DNA from: Rhodospirillaceae bacterium
Lineage (GTDB): Bacteria; Pseudomonadota; Alphaproteobacteria; CACIAM-22H2
Assembly: GCA_027490975.1 (NCBI GenBank)
Contig: JAIXXA010000035.1
Span: 73,164 to 135,800, forward strand
Length of the DNA stretch: 62,637 nucleotides
Reading direction: 5' to 3'
Shown here in pieces: positions 16,899 through 28,675 of this stretch; position 1 is the first letter of the stretch, and every line of letters starts with the position of its first letter. The translations under genes and the position numbers were made by a program. The notes under the pieces are model-generated. The model ran no database searches and was not told the DNA's origin. It was given only the letters and a program-made list of their open reading frames with translations.

Positions 16899-17045
16899 TC
16901 GGCCCCGGAGAATAGGTTACCAAACGCGACCAACAGCGACCGTCGCCGATTTAACCCGTTGATTTTCCAAGATTGCAACCACGACGCAGATTCGCGGTTA
17001 CATGTTGCAAAGGCCGCTTTTGGGCGGACTTCGGTTCGTCTTTCT
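16899..17045. other. Intergenic stretch holding a repeat, no gene seen
   Basis: Between the TPR gene and the micro-ORF at 17046 I see no credible gene. The stretch contains copy B of a 52-base repeat at 16911-16962 and is less GC-rich than its surroundings. TTGCAA occurs several times (16972, 17006) but forms no convincing operator. Confidence 0.4.
16911..16962 (+). repeat. Short dispersed repeat, copy B
   Basis: This copy begins AATAGGTTACCAAACGCGAC, identical over 20 bases to the minus-strand sequence at 3412-3431, then aligns without gaps for another 32 bases. It lies directly upstream of the TPR gene. In contrast to copy A it does not overlap a stop codon. The family is not recognised. 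Confidence 0.5.
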
Positions 17046-17108
17046 TCACTTTTCAAACAGCGCACGCCGCCGGGGGGCAGCCCCAACGGCGATGGTTGAT
17101 TCGATCAT
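17046..17108 (-). other. Candidate micro-ORF 1 ending ALFEK
   Basis: An ATG-started frame of 20 codons (begins MIESTIAVG, ends RRRALFEK) stops at TGA. The 3' 19 bases of this frame, TTCACTTTTCAAACAGCGC on the plus strand, are identical to those ending another micro-ORF at 61558-61644, in the same frame. No good ribosome site precedes it. It could be a tiny gene, a leader peptide or only a shared non-coding repeat. Confidence 0.3.
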
Positions 17109-17158
17109 AAAGGTGAGTTTATATCAAGAACTAAGCTTTTTATCTTTCTACGGAAAAA

Positions 17159-17559
17159 TTGCTATATCCTGGCGAAAACAAGATCCCAGGCGCCGCAGAC
17201 TGGTTCCATCTCGGAGGCGAAGTCGGCCTCGGTCGCGCCAACAGCGGCGATCTCGATCTTTGGGAGATTGGCGGCCCTACGAGTTACGGCCGCTATACGA
17301 CCAAAGACTATGTGAAGGAGTATCGGTCGAAACCCTTGAATCAAGACGCGCGAATCAAACTCAACAGCGGTTCATATCACATCTATTTCTTGCATTCGGG
17401 GCGGGGGACACGATCGCGACCAACGCCGCATTCGTGTGCGACGTGGAGCTCTTGGGCGCGCGCCGTCACCGGCCCAAGCTCGCGCGCACGCCGCGCCATA
17501 GGGCGATGGCTTGCGCGCCTTCGGGATTGTTCGAGGGGCGCGCGCGCGCAGCCAGATGA
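17159..17559 (+). pseudogene. Frameshifted unknown ORF
   Basis: A frame opened by TTG 17159 encodes about 80 residues with native-looking composition (WFHLGGEVGLGRANSGDLDL...YVKEYRSKPLNQDARIKLNSGSYHIYFLHSG). At the G-run near 17400 a one-base change would join it to a second frame that continues GDTIATNAAFVCDVELLG. Past this point both frames run into the 3' end of the convergent hydrolase gene. I do not recognise the protein. The upstream 70 bases are A+T-rich. The break could be a real decay or a homopolymer sequencing error. Confidence 0.45.
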
Positions 17560-18863
17560 ACCATCACCAGCTTGGACTCCGGATCGACATAGATAGACTG
17601 GCCGTAGACGCCGAGCAGCGCGAAGCTGCGATCCGCGCGCGGGAAAATCCAGGTCTGATAGCCGTAGCCATAGAACGGCGTGGCCGTGCCAGGAAACAGA
17701 TGCGGGCGCGCGGGGTCGGCGCGCGTGGCCCAGCGCACCCAGTCGCGCGGCACGATCTGGTTCCCGTTCCAAGCGCCGTCGTGGGCGAGCATCAGCCCGA
17801 CGCGCGCCCAATCGCGCAAAACGGCCTGGAAACAGCAGAACGCGGCGGCCATGCCCGTCGCGTCGGTGAGCCAACTCGCGTCGGCTTCGGCCCCCAGGGG
17901 CCGCCAGATTTTCTCGGCGGCGTAGGCGGCGAGCGTGCGGCCCGTCGCGGCGGCGACGACGGCGCCCAGCACGTGCGTCTCCGCACTCGCGTAGCTGAAT
18001 TTCGTGTCGGGCGGCGACGCGCGGGTGTCGAACTGGCGCAGCGCGCCGGGCCCGCCTTGCCCCTGGCGCACGAAGCTGCCGCGCGCGAGCCTCGCGACAT
18101 CGTCGGCACCCGAATAATCCTCGCGGAACGCGACGCCCGACGCCATCGACAGCAGCGCCTTCAACGGCGTGCGGCCGTATTCGACGCCACGCAGTTCCGG
18201 CACGTAGGTTTCCGCCGGATCGTCGATCGAGCGGATATGCCCCTCGGCCATCGCGATGCCCAGCAGCATCGCGGTCAGCGTCTTGGCCATCGAGAACGAC
18301 GTGAAGCGCGTGTCCTCGCGCCGCCCGTAGCGGTAGCGTTCGATCAGGATCGTGTCGCCCTTGGCGATCAGCAACGCCGTGGTCGGGTGGGCGGCCAGAT
18401 AGTCGTCAAGCGTGCGGCGCGTGCCTTGGAATTCCCACGAGATCACCGGTTCGTCCGCGCGACTCAAACGCGAAGCGGCGGCCGGCTTGGCGATCGTCTC
18501 GCCGGCATAAACTTGGTCGTAGGCCGAAAACGTGCCGACAAAATGCCGCCGCTCGAAAGAGCGGCCGCGTGCCAGCGATGGATAGTTCTCGCCCGCCCCC
18601 AAGGCCGCCGCATCGAACCCGCCGGGATCGAAACGCGGACCCGGCCCGCCGGTCTGCTCGATCGGCGAATCGGCCGGCACGCAGGCCGCCAGAAACAGCG
18701 CGAGGGCGAAAGCGGGCTTTATCGCGAGCGCGCGATGCCGCCATCCACGCGCAGATTCTGCCCCGTGATGTCGCTCGCATCGCCGGCGAGCAGGAACGCC
18801 GCCATCGTGGCTGTCTCGGATGTTTTGCCGTGGCGGGATTGCAGGGACGCTGTCCTTGTTCAT
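17466..18863 (-). CDS. Serine hydrolase, beta-lactamase class C-like lipoprotein with abnormal start
   Basis: The catalytic domain is intact. SFSMAKT supplies the SxxK nucleophile and base, [11 protein letters not shown] supplies the YxS tyrosine, and LLGVYGQ replaces the KTG-like box. This pattern is closest to esterase/6-aminohexanoate-dimer hydrolase-like members rather than true beta-lactamases. A lipoprotein signal ([15 protein letters not shown], lipobox LAAC) lies 47 codons inside the frame. The codon just before it is ATA at 18722-18720, where an ATG would be expected. The only upstream ATG in frame is 18863, which would add a 47-residue non-signal leader that overlaps an SDR relic. 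Export may therefore be impaired. Confidence 0.7.
   Translation of the reverse strand: MNKDSVPAIPPRQNIRDSHDGGVPARRRCERHHGAESARGWRHRALAIKPAFALALFLAACVPADSPIEQTGGPGPRFDPGGFDAAALGAGENYPSLARGRSFERRHFVGTFSAYDQVYAGETIAKPAAASRLSRADEPVISWEFQGTRRTLDDYLAAHPTTALLIAKGDTILIERYRYGRREDTRFTSFSMAKTLTAMLLGIAMAEGHIRSIDDPAETYVPELRGVEYGRTPLKALLSMASGVAFREDYSGADDVARLARGSFVRQGQGGPGALRQFDTRASPPDTKFSYASAETHVLGAVVAAATGRTLAAYAAEKIWRPLGAEADASWLTDATGMAAAFCCFQAVLRDWARVGLMLAHDGAWNGNQIVPRDWVRWATRADPARPHLFPGTATPFYGYGYQTWIFPRADRSFALLGVYGQSIYVDPESKLVMVHLAARARPSNNPEGAQAIALWRGVRASLGR
18719..18835 (-). pseudogene. C-terminal relic of an SDR gene
   Basis: A 38-codon minus-strand frame ending at TAA 18721-18719 reads like the end of a short-chain dehydrogenase: [19 protein letters not shown], then [14 protein letters not shown]. 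No SDR sequence is found upstream, because an in-frame stop and the end of the KDPG aldolase gene follow within about 100 bases. The rest of the gene must have been deleted. It overlaps in another frame the 5' part of the serine hydrolase ORF. Confidence 0.65.
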
Positions 18864-18932
18864 CCGAATGACCTTTTCAACGCCTTTCGACGGCGAAGTG
18901 GACATCGGGCGCGCCAACAGCTGTCCGCGCCC

Positions 18933-19574
18933 CTACCCGCGTTTGAACGCAGCCGCCTGGGCCGCGAGCTTTTCGATCGCCGCCCAGTCTTTGGCCGCGA
19001 GCTTGTCCTTCGGCACCACCCACGAGCCGCCGACGGTCATGCAGTTGGGCTCGGCGAGGAACGCCGGAATGTCGGCGGGCTTGATGCCGCCCGTGGGGCA
19101 GAACGCGACGTCGGGGAAGACCGGCCCCATCGCCTGCAGCCAGGCAACGCCGCCCGCCACATTGGCCGGGAACAGCTTCATCTCGCGGAAGCCGAATTCG
19201 CGCGCCTGCATGACCTCGCTCGCCGTTGCAACCCCCGGTATGAAGGGCAATCCGCAGCCGCGCGCGGCCTGCGCCAAATCGCGCGTGAGCCCCGGCGAAA
19301 CGCCGAAGGCGGCCCCCGCATCCTGGGCGCGCGACACGTCGGCGGCGGTGAGCAGCGTGCCCACGCCGATGCTGGCTTCGGGCGCTGCCGCCACCATCGC
19401 CTTCAGCGCGTCGAGCGCGCCTTGCGTGCGCAGCACCACTTCGAACGTGAACACGCCGCCTGCGACCAGCGCGCGCGCAAGATCGCCCGCGAGGCTTGCG
19501 TCGGCGATCGTCAAGATCGGCATGACCGGGCCGCGCGCCAGAATTTCGCGCATCGTGCGCATCGTCGTTGCCAT
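18933..19574 (-). CDS. eda: 2-dehydro-3-deoxy-phosphogluconate (KDPG) aldolase
   Basis: The 213-residue class I aldolase has the family landmarks: [32 protein letters not shown] with the catalytic Glu, GVGTLLT, the Schiff-base Lys in [13 protein letters not shown], and [11 protein letters not shown]. It cleaves 2-keto-3-deoxy-6-phosphogluconate to pyruvate and glyceraldehyde-3-phosphate in the Entner-Doudoroff pathway, or acts on related keto-deoxy acids. No edd gene is adjacent. The SDR relic downstream on the same strand may be the rest of a former sugar-acid operon. Confidence 0.9.
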   Translation of the reverse strand: MATTMRTMREILARGPVMPILTIADASLAGDLARALVAGGVFTFEVVLRTQGALDALKAMVAAAPEASIGVGTLLTAADVSRAQDAGAAFGVSPGLTRDLAQAARGCGLPFIPGVATASEVMQAREFGFREMKLFPANVAGGVAWLQAMGPVFPDVAFCPTGGIKPADIPAFLAEPNCMTVGGSWVVPKDKLAAKDWAAIEKLAAQAAAFKRG

Positions 19575-19691
19575 TGCTTATCCTCCCAATGCGCAACGAT
19601 ACGGGTTCGCGAGGGCATGCGTCAACGCGACGCAAAAATTGCGGAATTCGATTATTTAGCCGCTGCAGCAAACCGGCTAAGATGCGCCCCA

Positions 19692-22553
<2,862 letters not shown>

Positions 22554-22601
22554 TAGGTTTTCCGCCGTCCCCCGTTCCCCCCGTCCGGAGCCTCCAGCGC
22601 C

Positions 22602-22925
22602 ATGATCATGACCACGACCGACAGCATCCAAGGCCGGCCGACAACCGCCTATCTCGGCATCGTTTCGGCCGATGTGGTGTTGGGCTCGAACATGTTCCGC
22701 GACTTTTTCGCCTCCGTGCGCGACTGGGTCGGCGGCCGCGTGGGCAGCTACGAAAAGGTCTTCGCCGACGCCAAGGCCGAAGCGCTTGCCGATCTCCAGA
22801 AGCAAGCCGCCGCGTTGGGGGCCGACGCGGTCGTGGGCATCGATCTCGACTACCAGACCGTCGGCGGCGACAGCAAAACCCTGCTGATGGTCGCGGCCAA
22901 CGGAACTGCCGTCAAACTCGGCTGA
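22602..22925 (+). CDS. YbjQ family (UPF0145) protein
   Basis: The 107-residue protein matches the YbjQ/DUF74 family, which forms a pentameric dodecin-like beta barrel of unknown role. Diagnostic parts are LGIVSADVVLGSNMFRDFFASVRDWVGGRVGSYEKVF, ADAKAEALADLQKQAAALGADAVVGIDLDY and the final strand LLMVAANGTAVKL. The start may be ATG 22602 or ATG 22608. It follows the kinase gene by 48 bases and precedes an anchored unknown protein by ten bases, so the three may form one transcript. Confidence 0.8.
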   Translation: MIMTTTDSIQGRPTTAYLGIVSADVVLGSNMFRDFFASVRDWVGGRVGSYEKVFADAKAEALADLQKQAAALGADAVVGIDLDYQTVGGDSKTLLMVAANGTAVKLG

Positions 22926-22935
22926 CGGCCGAATC

Positions 22936-23478
22936 TTGCCCGCGAACCTCAAACTTCTGGTGCTCGCCATGGGGCTGATCGCCGCCATTCTCGGCTATAT
23001 CGGCTACGAGCGGTTCGCCAAGAGCCAGCTCGTGTTCGGCGCACCCATCGATGCGCGCGATCTCTTGCGCGCCGCATCGGCCGAAGGGCCGCTCGTCGTG
23101 CGCACGGTGGGCGGTGCGTTGGGGTTGGACGCCGCAGCGCTCAATGCGCGCGTGGTCGAAAGGCTGCGCACCGGCATCGCCGATCCGTGGCTGCAGCTCG
23201 AAACCGATGCGGCCAAAACCCGCAATCCGTTTTCGCTGGTCTACGTGTTCGACGTGCTGCCGGAGAGCCGGCCGAACTTCGCAAGCCTCTGCGCGGGCAC
23301 GCTGCCGCCGCAGGATCCGCACTCCCAAGACGCCAACGTGCATGTCGTGCTGTGCGGGCCCAACGGGCCGGTCGTGGCGATGCGCGGCTGGACCAAGCGG
23401 CCCGCGACGATCGACGACGACGCCCTCGGCCGCACGATCGTGCAGACCGGGCTGTCGGCCCTGCGCGGCGATACCTGA
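22936..23478 (+). CDS. Membrane-anchored unknown protein
   Basis: This 180-residue protein uses a TTG start at 22936. An N-terminal hydrophobic helix (LKLLVLAMGLIAAILGYIGY, residues 5-24) anchors it, and the rest should be periplasmic. Conserved-looking segments are VVRTVGGALGLDAAALNARVVERLRTG, LVYVFDVLPES and NVHVVLCGPNGPVVAMRGW. I do not recognise the family. The spacing to the YbjQ gene suggests cotranscription. The alternative is that translation starts at a later ATG, which would lose the anchor. Confidence 0.6.
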   Translation: MPANLKLLVLAMGLIAAILGYIGYERFAKSQLVFGAPIDARDLLRAASAEGPLVVRTVGGALGLDAAALNARVVERLRTGIADPWLQLETDAAKTRNPFSLVYVFDVLPESRPNFASLCAGTLPPQDPHSQDANVHVVLCGPNGPVVAMRGWTKRPATIDDDALGRTIVQTGLSALRGDT

Positions 23479-23533
23479 ACGCAGCGGTATCGGGTTAACC
23501 CTATCTAAACCAATCGGGGCCGATAAAGGCGAC

Positions 23534-25288
23534 ATGGGGACTGTCGCTTCATCGCCTTTGACTGCCGCCGATCCGTTCGCGCTGATGGACGCGATCGCGC
23601 AACCGGTTTTTGCGGTCGATCGCCGTCGCGCGATCCTGTTCGCCAACCGTGCGGCATGCGACCTGTTCGCGGCGGCACGCGCCGCACTCGACGGCACGGA
23701 TCTGGCGCAGCTCGTGCCCCTGCTCGGCGAACGCGCGCATCGCCGCCTGGCGCTCGGCAGCTTCGAGGCCGAAGCGCGCACATGCGACGGGCGCGTATTG
23801 CCGGTGCAGCTGTCGGTGGCCCTCGGCGGCGACGGCCAAGCGCCGTGGCACGTGGTGACCGTGCGCGACAGCAGCGAGCGGCTCGAAGCCGAACAGCGCA
23901 TCGCAGCGCACAGCCTGCGCGATCCGCTGACCGGCCTTGCCACGCGCACCTTGTTCCTCGAACAGATCGGCGCCGCCCTGGCACAGCGTGCCGCCGGCGG
24001 CGCTTCCGGTGCCGCCCTCGCCGTCGCGTGCCACGGCATCGACCGCTTCAAATCCGTGAACGACTCGCTTGGCTTCCTCGAGGGCGACGCGCTGCTGCGC
24101 CAGGTCGCCGGGCGCCTTGCCGTCGAATTCGGCACGGACGTATCGCTCGCGCGCCTCGGCGGCGACGAGTTCGGCCTGCTTGTCGCCGCTGCGGCGCGCG
24201 AGGCGGACATCGCGGTTGTCGCCGAACGGGCGCTGGGCGTGTTCGCCGAAACCTTCGCGGTCGGCGGGCGCAAGCTTTCGGCGCGCGCGTCGATCGGGCT
24301 CGCTTTTGCAGGCGCCGACGCGCGCGTGCAGGACACGCCGCAAACCCTGCTCTCGAACGCCGACATTGCGATGCTGCGCGCCAAACGCACCGGCGGCCAA
24401 CGCATCGAGATTTTCGAGCCCGGCCGCCACGGCGAGGCATTGGGCCTGCTCGAACTCGAGCTTGCCTTGCGCGACGCGCTGCGCGCGGACGCGTTCGACG
24501 TCGTCTACCAGCCCATCGTGGCGCTCGGCAACGGCCGCCTGTGCGGCGTCGAAGCGCTGCTGCGCTGGCAGCACAACGGCGTCGATATTTCGCCGTCCGT
24601 CTTCGTGCCGATCGCAGAAGAATCGGGCCTGATCGTCGAGATCGGCGCGTTCGTGCTGCGCCGGGCGTGCGCGCAGATGGCGCAATGGCAGCGCGAATTC
24701 GGCACCGCAGCGCCGGGCTACGTGGCGGTCAATCTCTCGGCCCGCCAGCTCGACCGCGACGATGTGCCGGCTTTGGTCGGCACCGTGCTGGCCGAGACGG
24801 GACTCGCGCCGCGCCATCTCGAACTCGAACTCACCGAATCGACGGTCGTGCAGAATGCCGATGCCGGACGCGACGTGCTGCGCGCGGTCGTCGGCCAAGG
24901 GGTGGCGCTTGCGATCGACGATTTCGGCACCGGGCAGTCGTCGCTGTCGCAGCTGCCGCGCCTGCCGATCAGCAAGATCAAGATCGACCGCGCGTTCGTC
25001 GGCCGCATGGACAGCGAAAGCGAAAGCTTCGAGATCGTGCGCATCATCGTGAGCCTCGCCAATGCGCTCGGCATGGTGACGGTGGCCGAAGGCATCGAGC
25101 GCGAATCCCAAGCGCTGCTGCTGCGCCAGCTGGGCTGCCGCTACGGCCAGGGCTATATGTTCGGCCATCCCCTCGGCGCCGGCGCGATCGCCAAACTCTG
25201 CGCCAACGCCGCCAGCCTGCCCGCAGCCGAGTTCCGCGAGGCCGTCAGGCCGCAGCGCACCGTCGCGGCCGCCGCCATCGTCGATTGA
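23534..25288 (+). CDS. PAS-GGDEF-EAL cyclic di-GMP turnover protein
   Basis: The 584-residue cytoplasmic protein starts at ATG 23534. A PAS domain fills about residues 18-120 (MDAIAQPVFAVDRRRAILFANRAA). The GGDEF domain keeps an intact GGDEF signature at residues 209-213. The EAL domain keeps EAL (E340), NLSARQ, ELTES, DDFGTG and the KIKID lysine, all residues needed for phosphodiesterase activity. It may therefore both make and degrade c-di-GMP. The GGDEF domain could instead act as a GTP-sensing regulator of the EAL domain. A PilZ receptor is encoded at 12.9 kb. Confidence 0.9.
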   Translation: MGTVASSPLTAADPFALMDAIAQPVFAVDRRRAILFANRAACDLFAAARAALDGTDLAQLVPLLGERAHRRLALGSFEAEARTCDGRVLPVQLSVALGGDGQAPWHVVTVRDSSERLEAEQRIAAHSLRDPLTGLATRTLFLEQIGAALAQRAAGGASGAALAVACHGIDRFKSVNDSLGFLEGDALLRQVAGRLAVEFGTDVSLARLGGDEFGLLVAAAAREADIAVVAERALGVFAETFAVGGRKLSARASIGLAFAGADARVQDTPQTLLSNADIAMLRAKRTGGQRIEIFEPGRHGEALGLLELELALRDALRADAFDVVYQPIVALGNGRLCGVEALLRWQHNGVDISPSVFVPIAEESGLIVEIGAFVLRRACAQMAQWQREFGTAAPGYVAVNLSARQLDRDDVPALVGTVLAETGLAPRHLELELTESTVVQNADAGRDVLRAVVGQGVALAIDDFGTGQSSLSQLPRLPISKIKIDRAFVGRMDSESESFEIVRIIVSLANALGMVTVAEGIERESQALLLRQLGCRYGQGYMFGHPLGAGAIAKLCANAASLPAAEFREAVRPQRTVAAAAIVD

Positions 25289-25300
25289 CGGCGCGCGGCA

Positions 25301-26188
25301 TCAGCGCCGCAGCATGTCTTTGGAGGCGAGCACGGCCCCGCCGACGATCAGCGCGGCGGCAAGGGCAAGCGTCAGGCTCGGGCTGCCGCGGCCTGCAAGC
25401 AGCAGCAGGCCGGTCGACAGCAGCGGCGTCAGATACGAGGCCGCCCCCAGCGCTTTGATGTCGCCGCGCTTCATGCCCACGTCCCAAAGATAGAACGCAA
25501 GCCCCACCGGCCCCAGCCCCATCGCGGCCATGATGGCCCAGGCGGCCGCGTCGCCCGCAAAAGCCGGCTCGAACAGAAAATGGCACGCCCAGGCAAGCGC
25601 CGCCGTGCCCGCGCAGAAGCCCGCGACCGCATCGCTCGGCACGTCGGCCAAGCGGCGCGACAGGACCGAATAGCCCGCCCACAGAACGGCTGCGGCGGCG
25701 GCAAACGCGTAGCCGACAAGCGGATTGCTTCCGGCGGAAGCGGATGCTTCGAGGGCGGGGGCCACGATCAGAATGCAGCCGACCAGCCCCAGTGCCGCCC
25801 CCGCAAGATGGAACCAGCGCAGCCGCTCGCCCGGCAGCAAACCTGCGAACAGCACGATCAGCAACGGCCACAGATAATTGACGAGCGTTGCCTCGACCGG
25901 CGGGGCCAACGACAGTGCCGCAAAATAGCAGGCGTGGTAGCCGAACAAGCCGGCCAGCCCCAGCGCCCACGCCGCAAGCGGCTGGCGCCAGGGCGCGAAG
26001 ACGGGTTCGCGCGCATAAAGCCGTTTGCCGATGCCGATCGCCGCCGCCACGCTGAACGCCACCGCCACGCCGAGAAACGGCGGCGGCTCGGCGATCGTGG
26101 TCAGCAAAGCAAGGCTGCTCCACAGGAGAATGGCGCCGAAGCCGACGAAGGTTGCGGCGCGCGTTTCTTGCTGCGCGTTCGCCGTCAA
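25301..26188 (-). CDS. EamA/DMT family transporter
   Basis: This ~295-residue protein has ten predicted transmembrane helices in two EamA halves (for example AILLWSSLALLTTIAEPPPF at the start and GLLLLAGRGSP at the end). DMT proteins of this type export amino acids or other metabolites through the inner membrane. A TTG at 26188, one base after the stop of the preceding gene and behind AAGGG, is the likely start. An ATG at 26245 would overlap that gene by 56 bases. It is probably cotranscribed with the carboxymuconolactone-decarboxylase-like gene. Confidence 0.8.
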   Translation of the reverse strand: MTANAQQETRAATFVGFGAILLWSSLALLTTIAEPPPFLGVAVAFSVAAAIGIGKRLYAREPVFAPWRQPLAAWALGLAGLFGYHACYFAALSLAPPVEATLVNYLWPLLIVLFAGLLPGERLRWFHLAGAALGLVGCILIVAPALEASASAGSNPLVGYAFAAAAAVLWAGYSVLSRRLADVPSDAVAGFCAGTAALAWACHFLFEPAFAGDAAAWAIMAAMGLGPVGLAFYLWDVGMKRGDIKALGAASYLTPLLSTGLLLLAGRGSPSLTLALAAALIVGGAVLASKDMLRR

Positions 26189-26189
26189 A

Positions 26190-26594
26190 TCAGCCGCCCT
26201 TGGGTTTGAACTGCGGATCGAGGGCGGGCTGGTAGCCTTGCGCAAAGCGGTTGGTCTGGGCCGCCATCGAGATCACGGCCATGAGTTCGCCCAGTTCCGC
26301 CTCGCTCATGCCGTGCGCGCGCGCCGACGCCATGTGGCTGGCGATGCAGTACTCGCAGTTGTTGGCGACCGACACGGCGAGAAACAGCATCTCTTTGGTT
26401 TTGACGTCGAGCGCGCCGGGGCGCATCACGTCGCGCAAAGCCTCCCAAGTGCGCTTCAAAGTCGGCGGATGGCTTGCGAGCGTCTTCCAGAAATTGTTGA
26501 TCCAGCTGATTTTGCGCGACGCCTTGATGTCGTCGTAGACGGCTTTCACTTCGGGGCTGGCATCGTCGTATTCGACGGGCTTCACATGCGGCAT
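26190..26594 (-). CDS. Carboxymuconolactone decarboxylase/AhpD-fold protein
   Basis: The 134-residue protein starts at ATG 26594 (MPHVKPVEYDDAS). The AhpD-fold catalytic motif is present as NNCEYCIASH, with the CxxC pair and the following His, and a MSEAELGELM segment follows. Such proteins are alkylhydroperoxidases or thiol peroxidases. The pattern WINNFWKTLASHPPTLKRTWEALR is typical of the small stand-alone subgroup. It lies behind the phaB terminator and is probably transcribed with the EamA gene. Confidence 0.8.
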   Translation of the reverse strand: MPHVKPVEYDDASPEVKAVYDDIKASRKISWINNFWKTLASHPPTLKRTWEALRDVMRPGALDVKTKEMLFLAVSVANNCEYCIASHMASARAHGMSEAELGELMAVISMAAQTNRFAQGYQPALDPQFKPKGG

Positions 26595-26622
26595 GGCGGA
26601 GACTCCGGAAAACTTCGCGAAG

Positions 26623-26652
26623 AAAAAAGCCCCCGGCTTTGCGGCCGGGAGC
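26623..26652 (-). terminator. Rho-independent terminator of the pha operon
   Basis: On the minus strand the hairpin GCTCCCGGC-CGCAAA-GCCGGGGGC (one G-U pair) is followed directly by six T residues. It lies between the phaB stop (26687) and the next gene's start (26594). Confidence 0.8.
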
Positions 26653-26686
26653 CTTGGGATGGGAAGACGAATCGTTGCGCGCGGGC

Positions 26687-27412
26687 TCAGTACATGTGCT
26701 GGCCGCCGTTGATCGACATGGTCGAGCCCGTGACGAAACCGCCCTCGTCGGCGACGAGGAACAAGACGCCGCGCGCGATTTCCGAGGCTTTGCCGAGGCG
26801 TCCCACCGGAATGCGCGCCACGATCTTTTCGAGCACGTTGGGCGGCACCGCGCGCACCATGTCGGTGTCGATGTAGCCGGGCGCGATCGCGTTCACGGTG
26901 ATGCCGGCCGAAGCGCCCTCTTGGGCGAGCGCCTTCGTGAAGCCGTGGATACCCGACTTCGCCGCCGCGTAGTTGACCTGGCCGTACTGGCCCGCCTGGC
27001 CGTTGACCGATCCGATATTCACGATCCTGCCGAATTTGCGCGCGCGCATGCCTTCGATCACCGCCCGGCTCATGTTGAAGCACGAGCCGAGATTGGTCTG
27101 GATCACGGCGTCCCACTGCTCGAACGTCATCTTGTGCATGGTGCCATCGCGCGTGATGCCGGCATTGTTCACGAGCACGTCGACCGGGCCGAGCGTTTCG
27201 GCCACTTGCTTCACGCCCGCCACGCACGCCTCGTATTTCGAGACGTCCCATTTGAAGGCCGGGATGCCGGTGCGCGAAGTGAAGTCCTTGGCCGCATCGT
27301 CGTTGCCGCCGTAGTTGGCCGCAACCTTGTAGCCTGCGTCCTTGAGGCCGACGCAAATCGCCTCGCCGATGCCGCGCGTTCCGCCCGTCACGATCGCTAC
27401 ACGTCCCGCCAT
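26687..27412 (-). CDS. phaB: Acetoacetyl-CoA reductase
   Basis: The 241-residue SDR enzyme has GGTRGIGEAIC near residue 10, NNAGITRDGTMHKM, and the catalytic set IGSVNGQAGQYGQVNYAAAK. The segments FGRIVNIGSVNGQ, GYIDTDMVRAVP and GGFVTGSTMSINGGQHMY are characteristic of PhaB/PhbB. It reduces acetoacetyl-CoA to (R)-3-hydroxybutyryl-CoA with NADPH for polyhydroxybutyrate synthesis. It follows phaA by about 50 bases, and a strong terminator follows it. Confidence 0.95.
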   Translation of the reverse strand: MAGRVAIVTGGTRGIGEAICVGLKDAGYKVAANYGGNDDAAKDFTSRTGIPAFKWDVSKYEACVAGVKQVAETLGPVDVLVNNAGITRDGTMHKMTFEQWDAVIQTNLGSCFNMSRAVIEGMRARKFGRIVNIGSVNGQAGQYGQVNYAAAKSGIHGFTKALAQEGASAGITVNAIAPGYIDTDMVRAVPPNVLEKIVARIPVGRLGKASEIARGVLFLVADEGGFVTGSTMSINGGQHMY

Positions 27413-27462
27413 GCTCGCCTCCCGTTTTGTGTTTTTTGAAGTTCGTTTTTGTCGCTTGTTTT

Positions 27463-28635
27463 CTATCGTTCCACGCACATGGCGATGCCCATGCCGCCGC
27501 CGATGCACAAGGTGGCGAGGCCCTTCTTGGCGTTGCGGCGGCCCATTTCGTAGAGCAGCGTGGTGAGAACGCGCGCGCCCGATGCGCCCACCGGATGGCC
27601 GATCGCGATCGCACCCCCGTTGACATTGACCTTGGCCGTGTCCCAGCCGAGATCCTTGTTGACCGCGATCGCCTGCGCGGCAAACGCTTCGTTGGCTTCG
27701 ACGAGATCGAGATCTTCGTGCTTCCAACCGGCTTTCGACAATGCAAGACGCGAAGCCGGGATCGGGCCCGAGCCCATCAAAGCAGGCTCCACGCCGGCCG
27801 TCGCCCACGAGGCGATGCGCGCGAGGGGCGTGACGCCGCGGCGGGCGGCTTCCTTGGCGGTCATCAGCACGAGAACGGCCGCACCGTCGTTGATGCCCGA
27901 CGCGTTGCCCGCCGTGACCGTGCCGTTTTTGTCGAAGGCCGGGCGCAGCTTGCCGAGCGAGTCGAGCGTGGTCCCGTGTTTGGGGTATTCGTCGTCGGCC
28001 ACGACGACGTCGCCCTTGCGGCCCTTGATCGTCACGGGGGCGATTTCGTCTTTGAATTTGCCGGCCTTCTGCGCGGCCTCGGCCTTGTTCTGCGAGGCCA
28101 TCGCGAACTTGTCCTGCTCTTCGCGCGTGATCTGCCATTTCTGCGCGACGTTTTCGGCCGTGTTGCCCATGTGGTAGCCGTGGAACGCGTCCCACAGACC
28201 GTCTTTCAGCATCGTGTCGACCATTTCGGCCGAGCCCATCTTGGTGCCGTTGCGAAGATTCATCGCGTGCGGCGCTTGGCTCATGCTTTCCTGGCCGCCG
28301 GCGACGACGATGTTGCTGTCGCCGTTGCGGATCGCCTGGAAGCCCAACGCCACGGCGCGAAGCCCCGAGCCGCAAAGCTGGTTGATGCCGTAGGCGGTCT
28401 TTTCGACCGGGATGCCGGCTGCGACGGCCGCTTGGCGGGCCGGGTTCTGGCCTTGGGCGGCCGTGAGGATCTGGCCCATGATGGCCTCGTCGACTTCGGC
28501 GGGCGCCACGCCCGCGCGCTTCATGGCTTCGACGATCGCGATCTGACCCAGATAATGCGCCGACACGCCGGACAGCGCCCCGTTGAAGCTGCCGACCGGC
28601 GTGCGGGCGGCAGCTGCGATCACGATATCGGTCAT
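27463..28635 (-). CDS. phaA: Acetyl-CoA acetyltransferase (beta-ketothiolase)
   Basis: This is a 390-residue thiolase. The acyl-binding Cys88 lies in [12 protein letters not shown], the GHP motif in [14 protein letters not shown], the NEAF motif in [10 protein letters not shown], and the second catalytic Cys in [11 protein letters not shown]. It condenses two acetyl-CoA to acetoacetyl-CoA, the first step of polyhydroxybutyrate synthesis. The gene sits between phaC and phaB in the order usual for a biosynthetic thiolase. Confidence 0.95.
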   Translation of the reverse strand: MTDIVIAAAARTPVGSFNGALSGVSAHYLGQIAIVEAMKRAGVAPAEVDEAIMGQILTAAQGQNPARQAAVAAGIPVEKTAYGINQLCGSGLRAVALGFQAIRNGDSNIVVAGGQESMSQAPHAMNLRNGTKMGSAEMVDTMLKDGLWDAFHGYHMGNTAENVAQKWQITREEQDKFAMASQNKAEAAQKAGKFKDEIAPVTIKGRKGDVVVADDEYPKHGTTLDSLGKLRPAFDKNGTVTAGNASGINDGAAVLVLMTAKEAARRGVTPLARIASWATAGVEPALMGSGPIPASRLALSKAGWKHEDLDLVEANEAFAAQAIAVNKDLGWDTAKVNVNGGAIAIGHPVGASGARVLTTLLYEMGRRNAKKGLATLCIGGGMGIAMCVER

Positions 28636-28675
28636 GGTTTTCTCCCCGGTTTTTGAAACGATCTTGGCGCGCACT

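Noticed and set aside
16835-17086. 83-codon minus-strand frame across the gap at 16.9 kb
   Set aside because: It runs through the repeat element and overlaps the TPR gene; composition is not protein-like and there is no ribosome site.
26189-26245. ATG 26245 as start of the DMT transporter
   Set aside because: It would overlap the preceding gene by 56 bases, and the added residues (MRKATSPPSIRSSNPRAAD) are not transmembrane; TTG 26188 fits the local spacing better.
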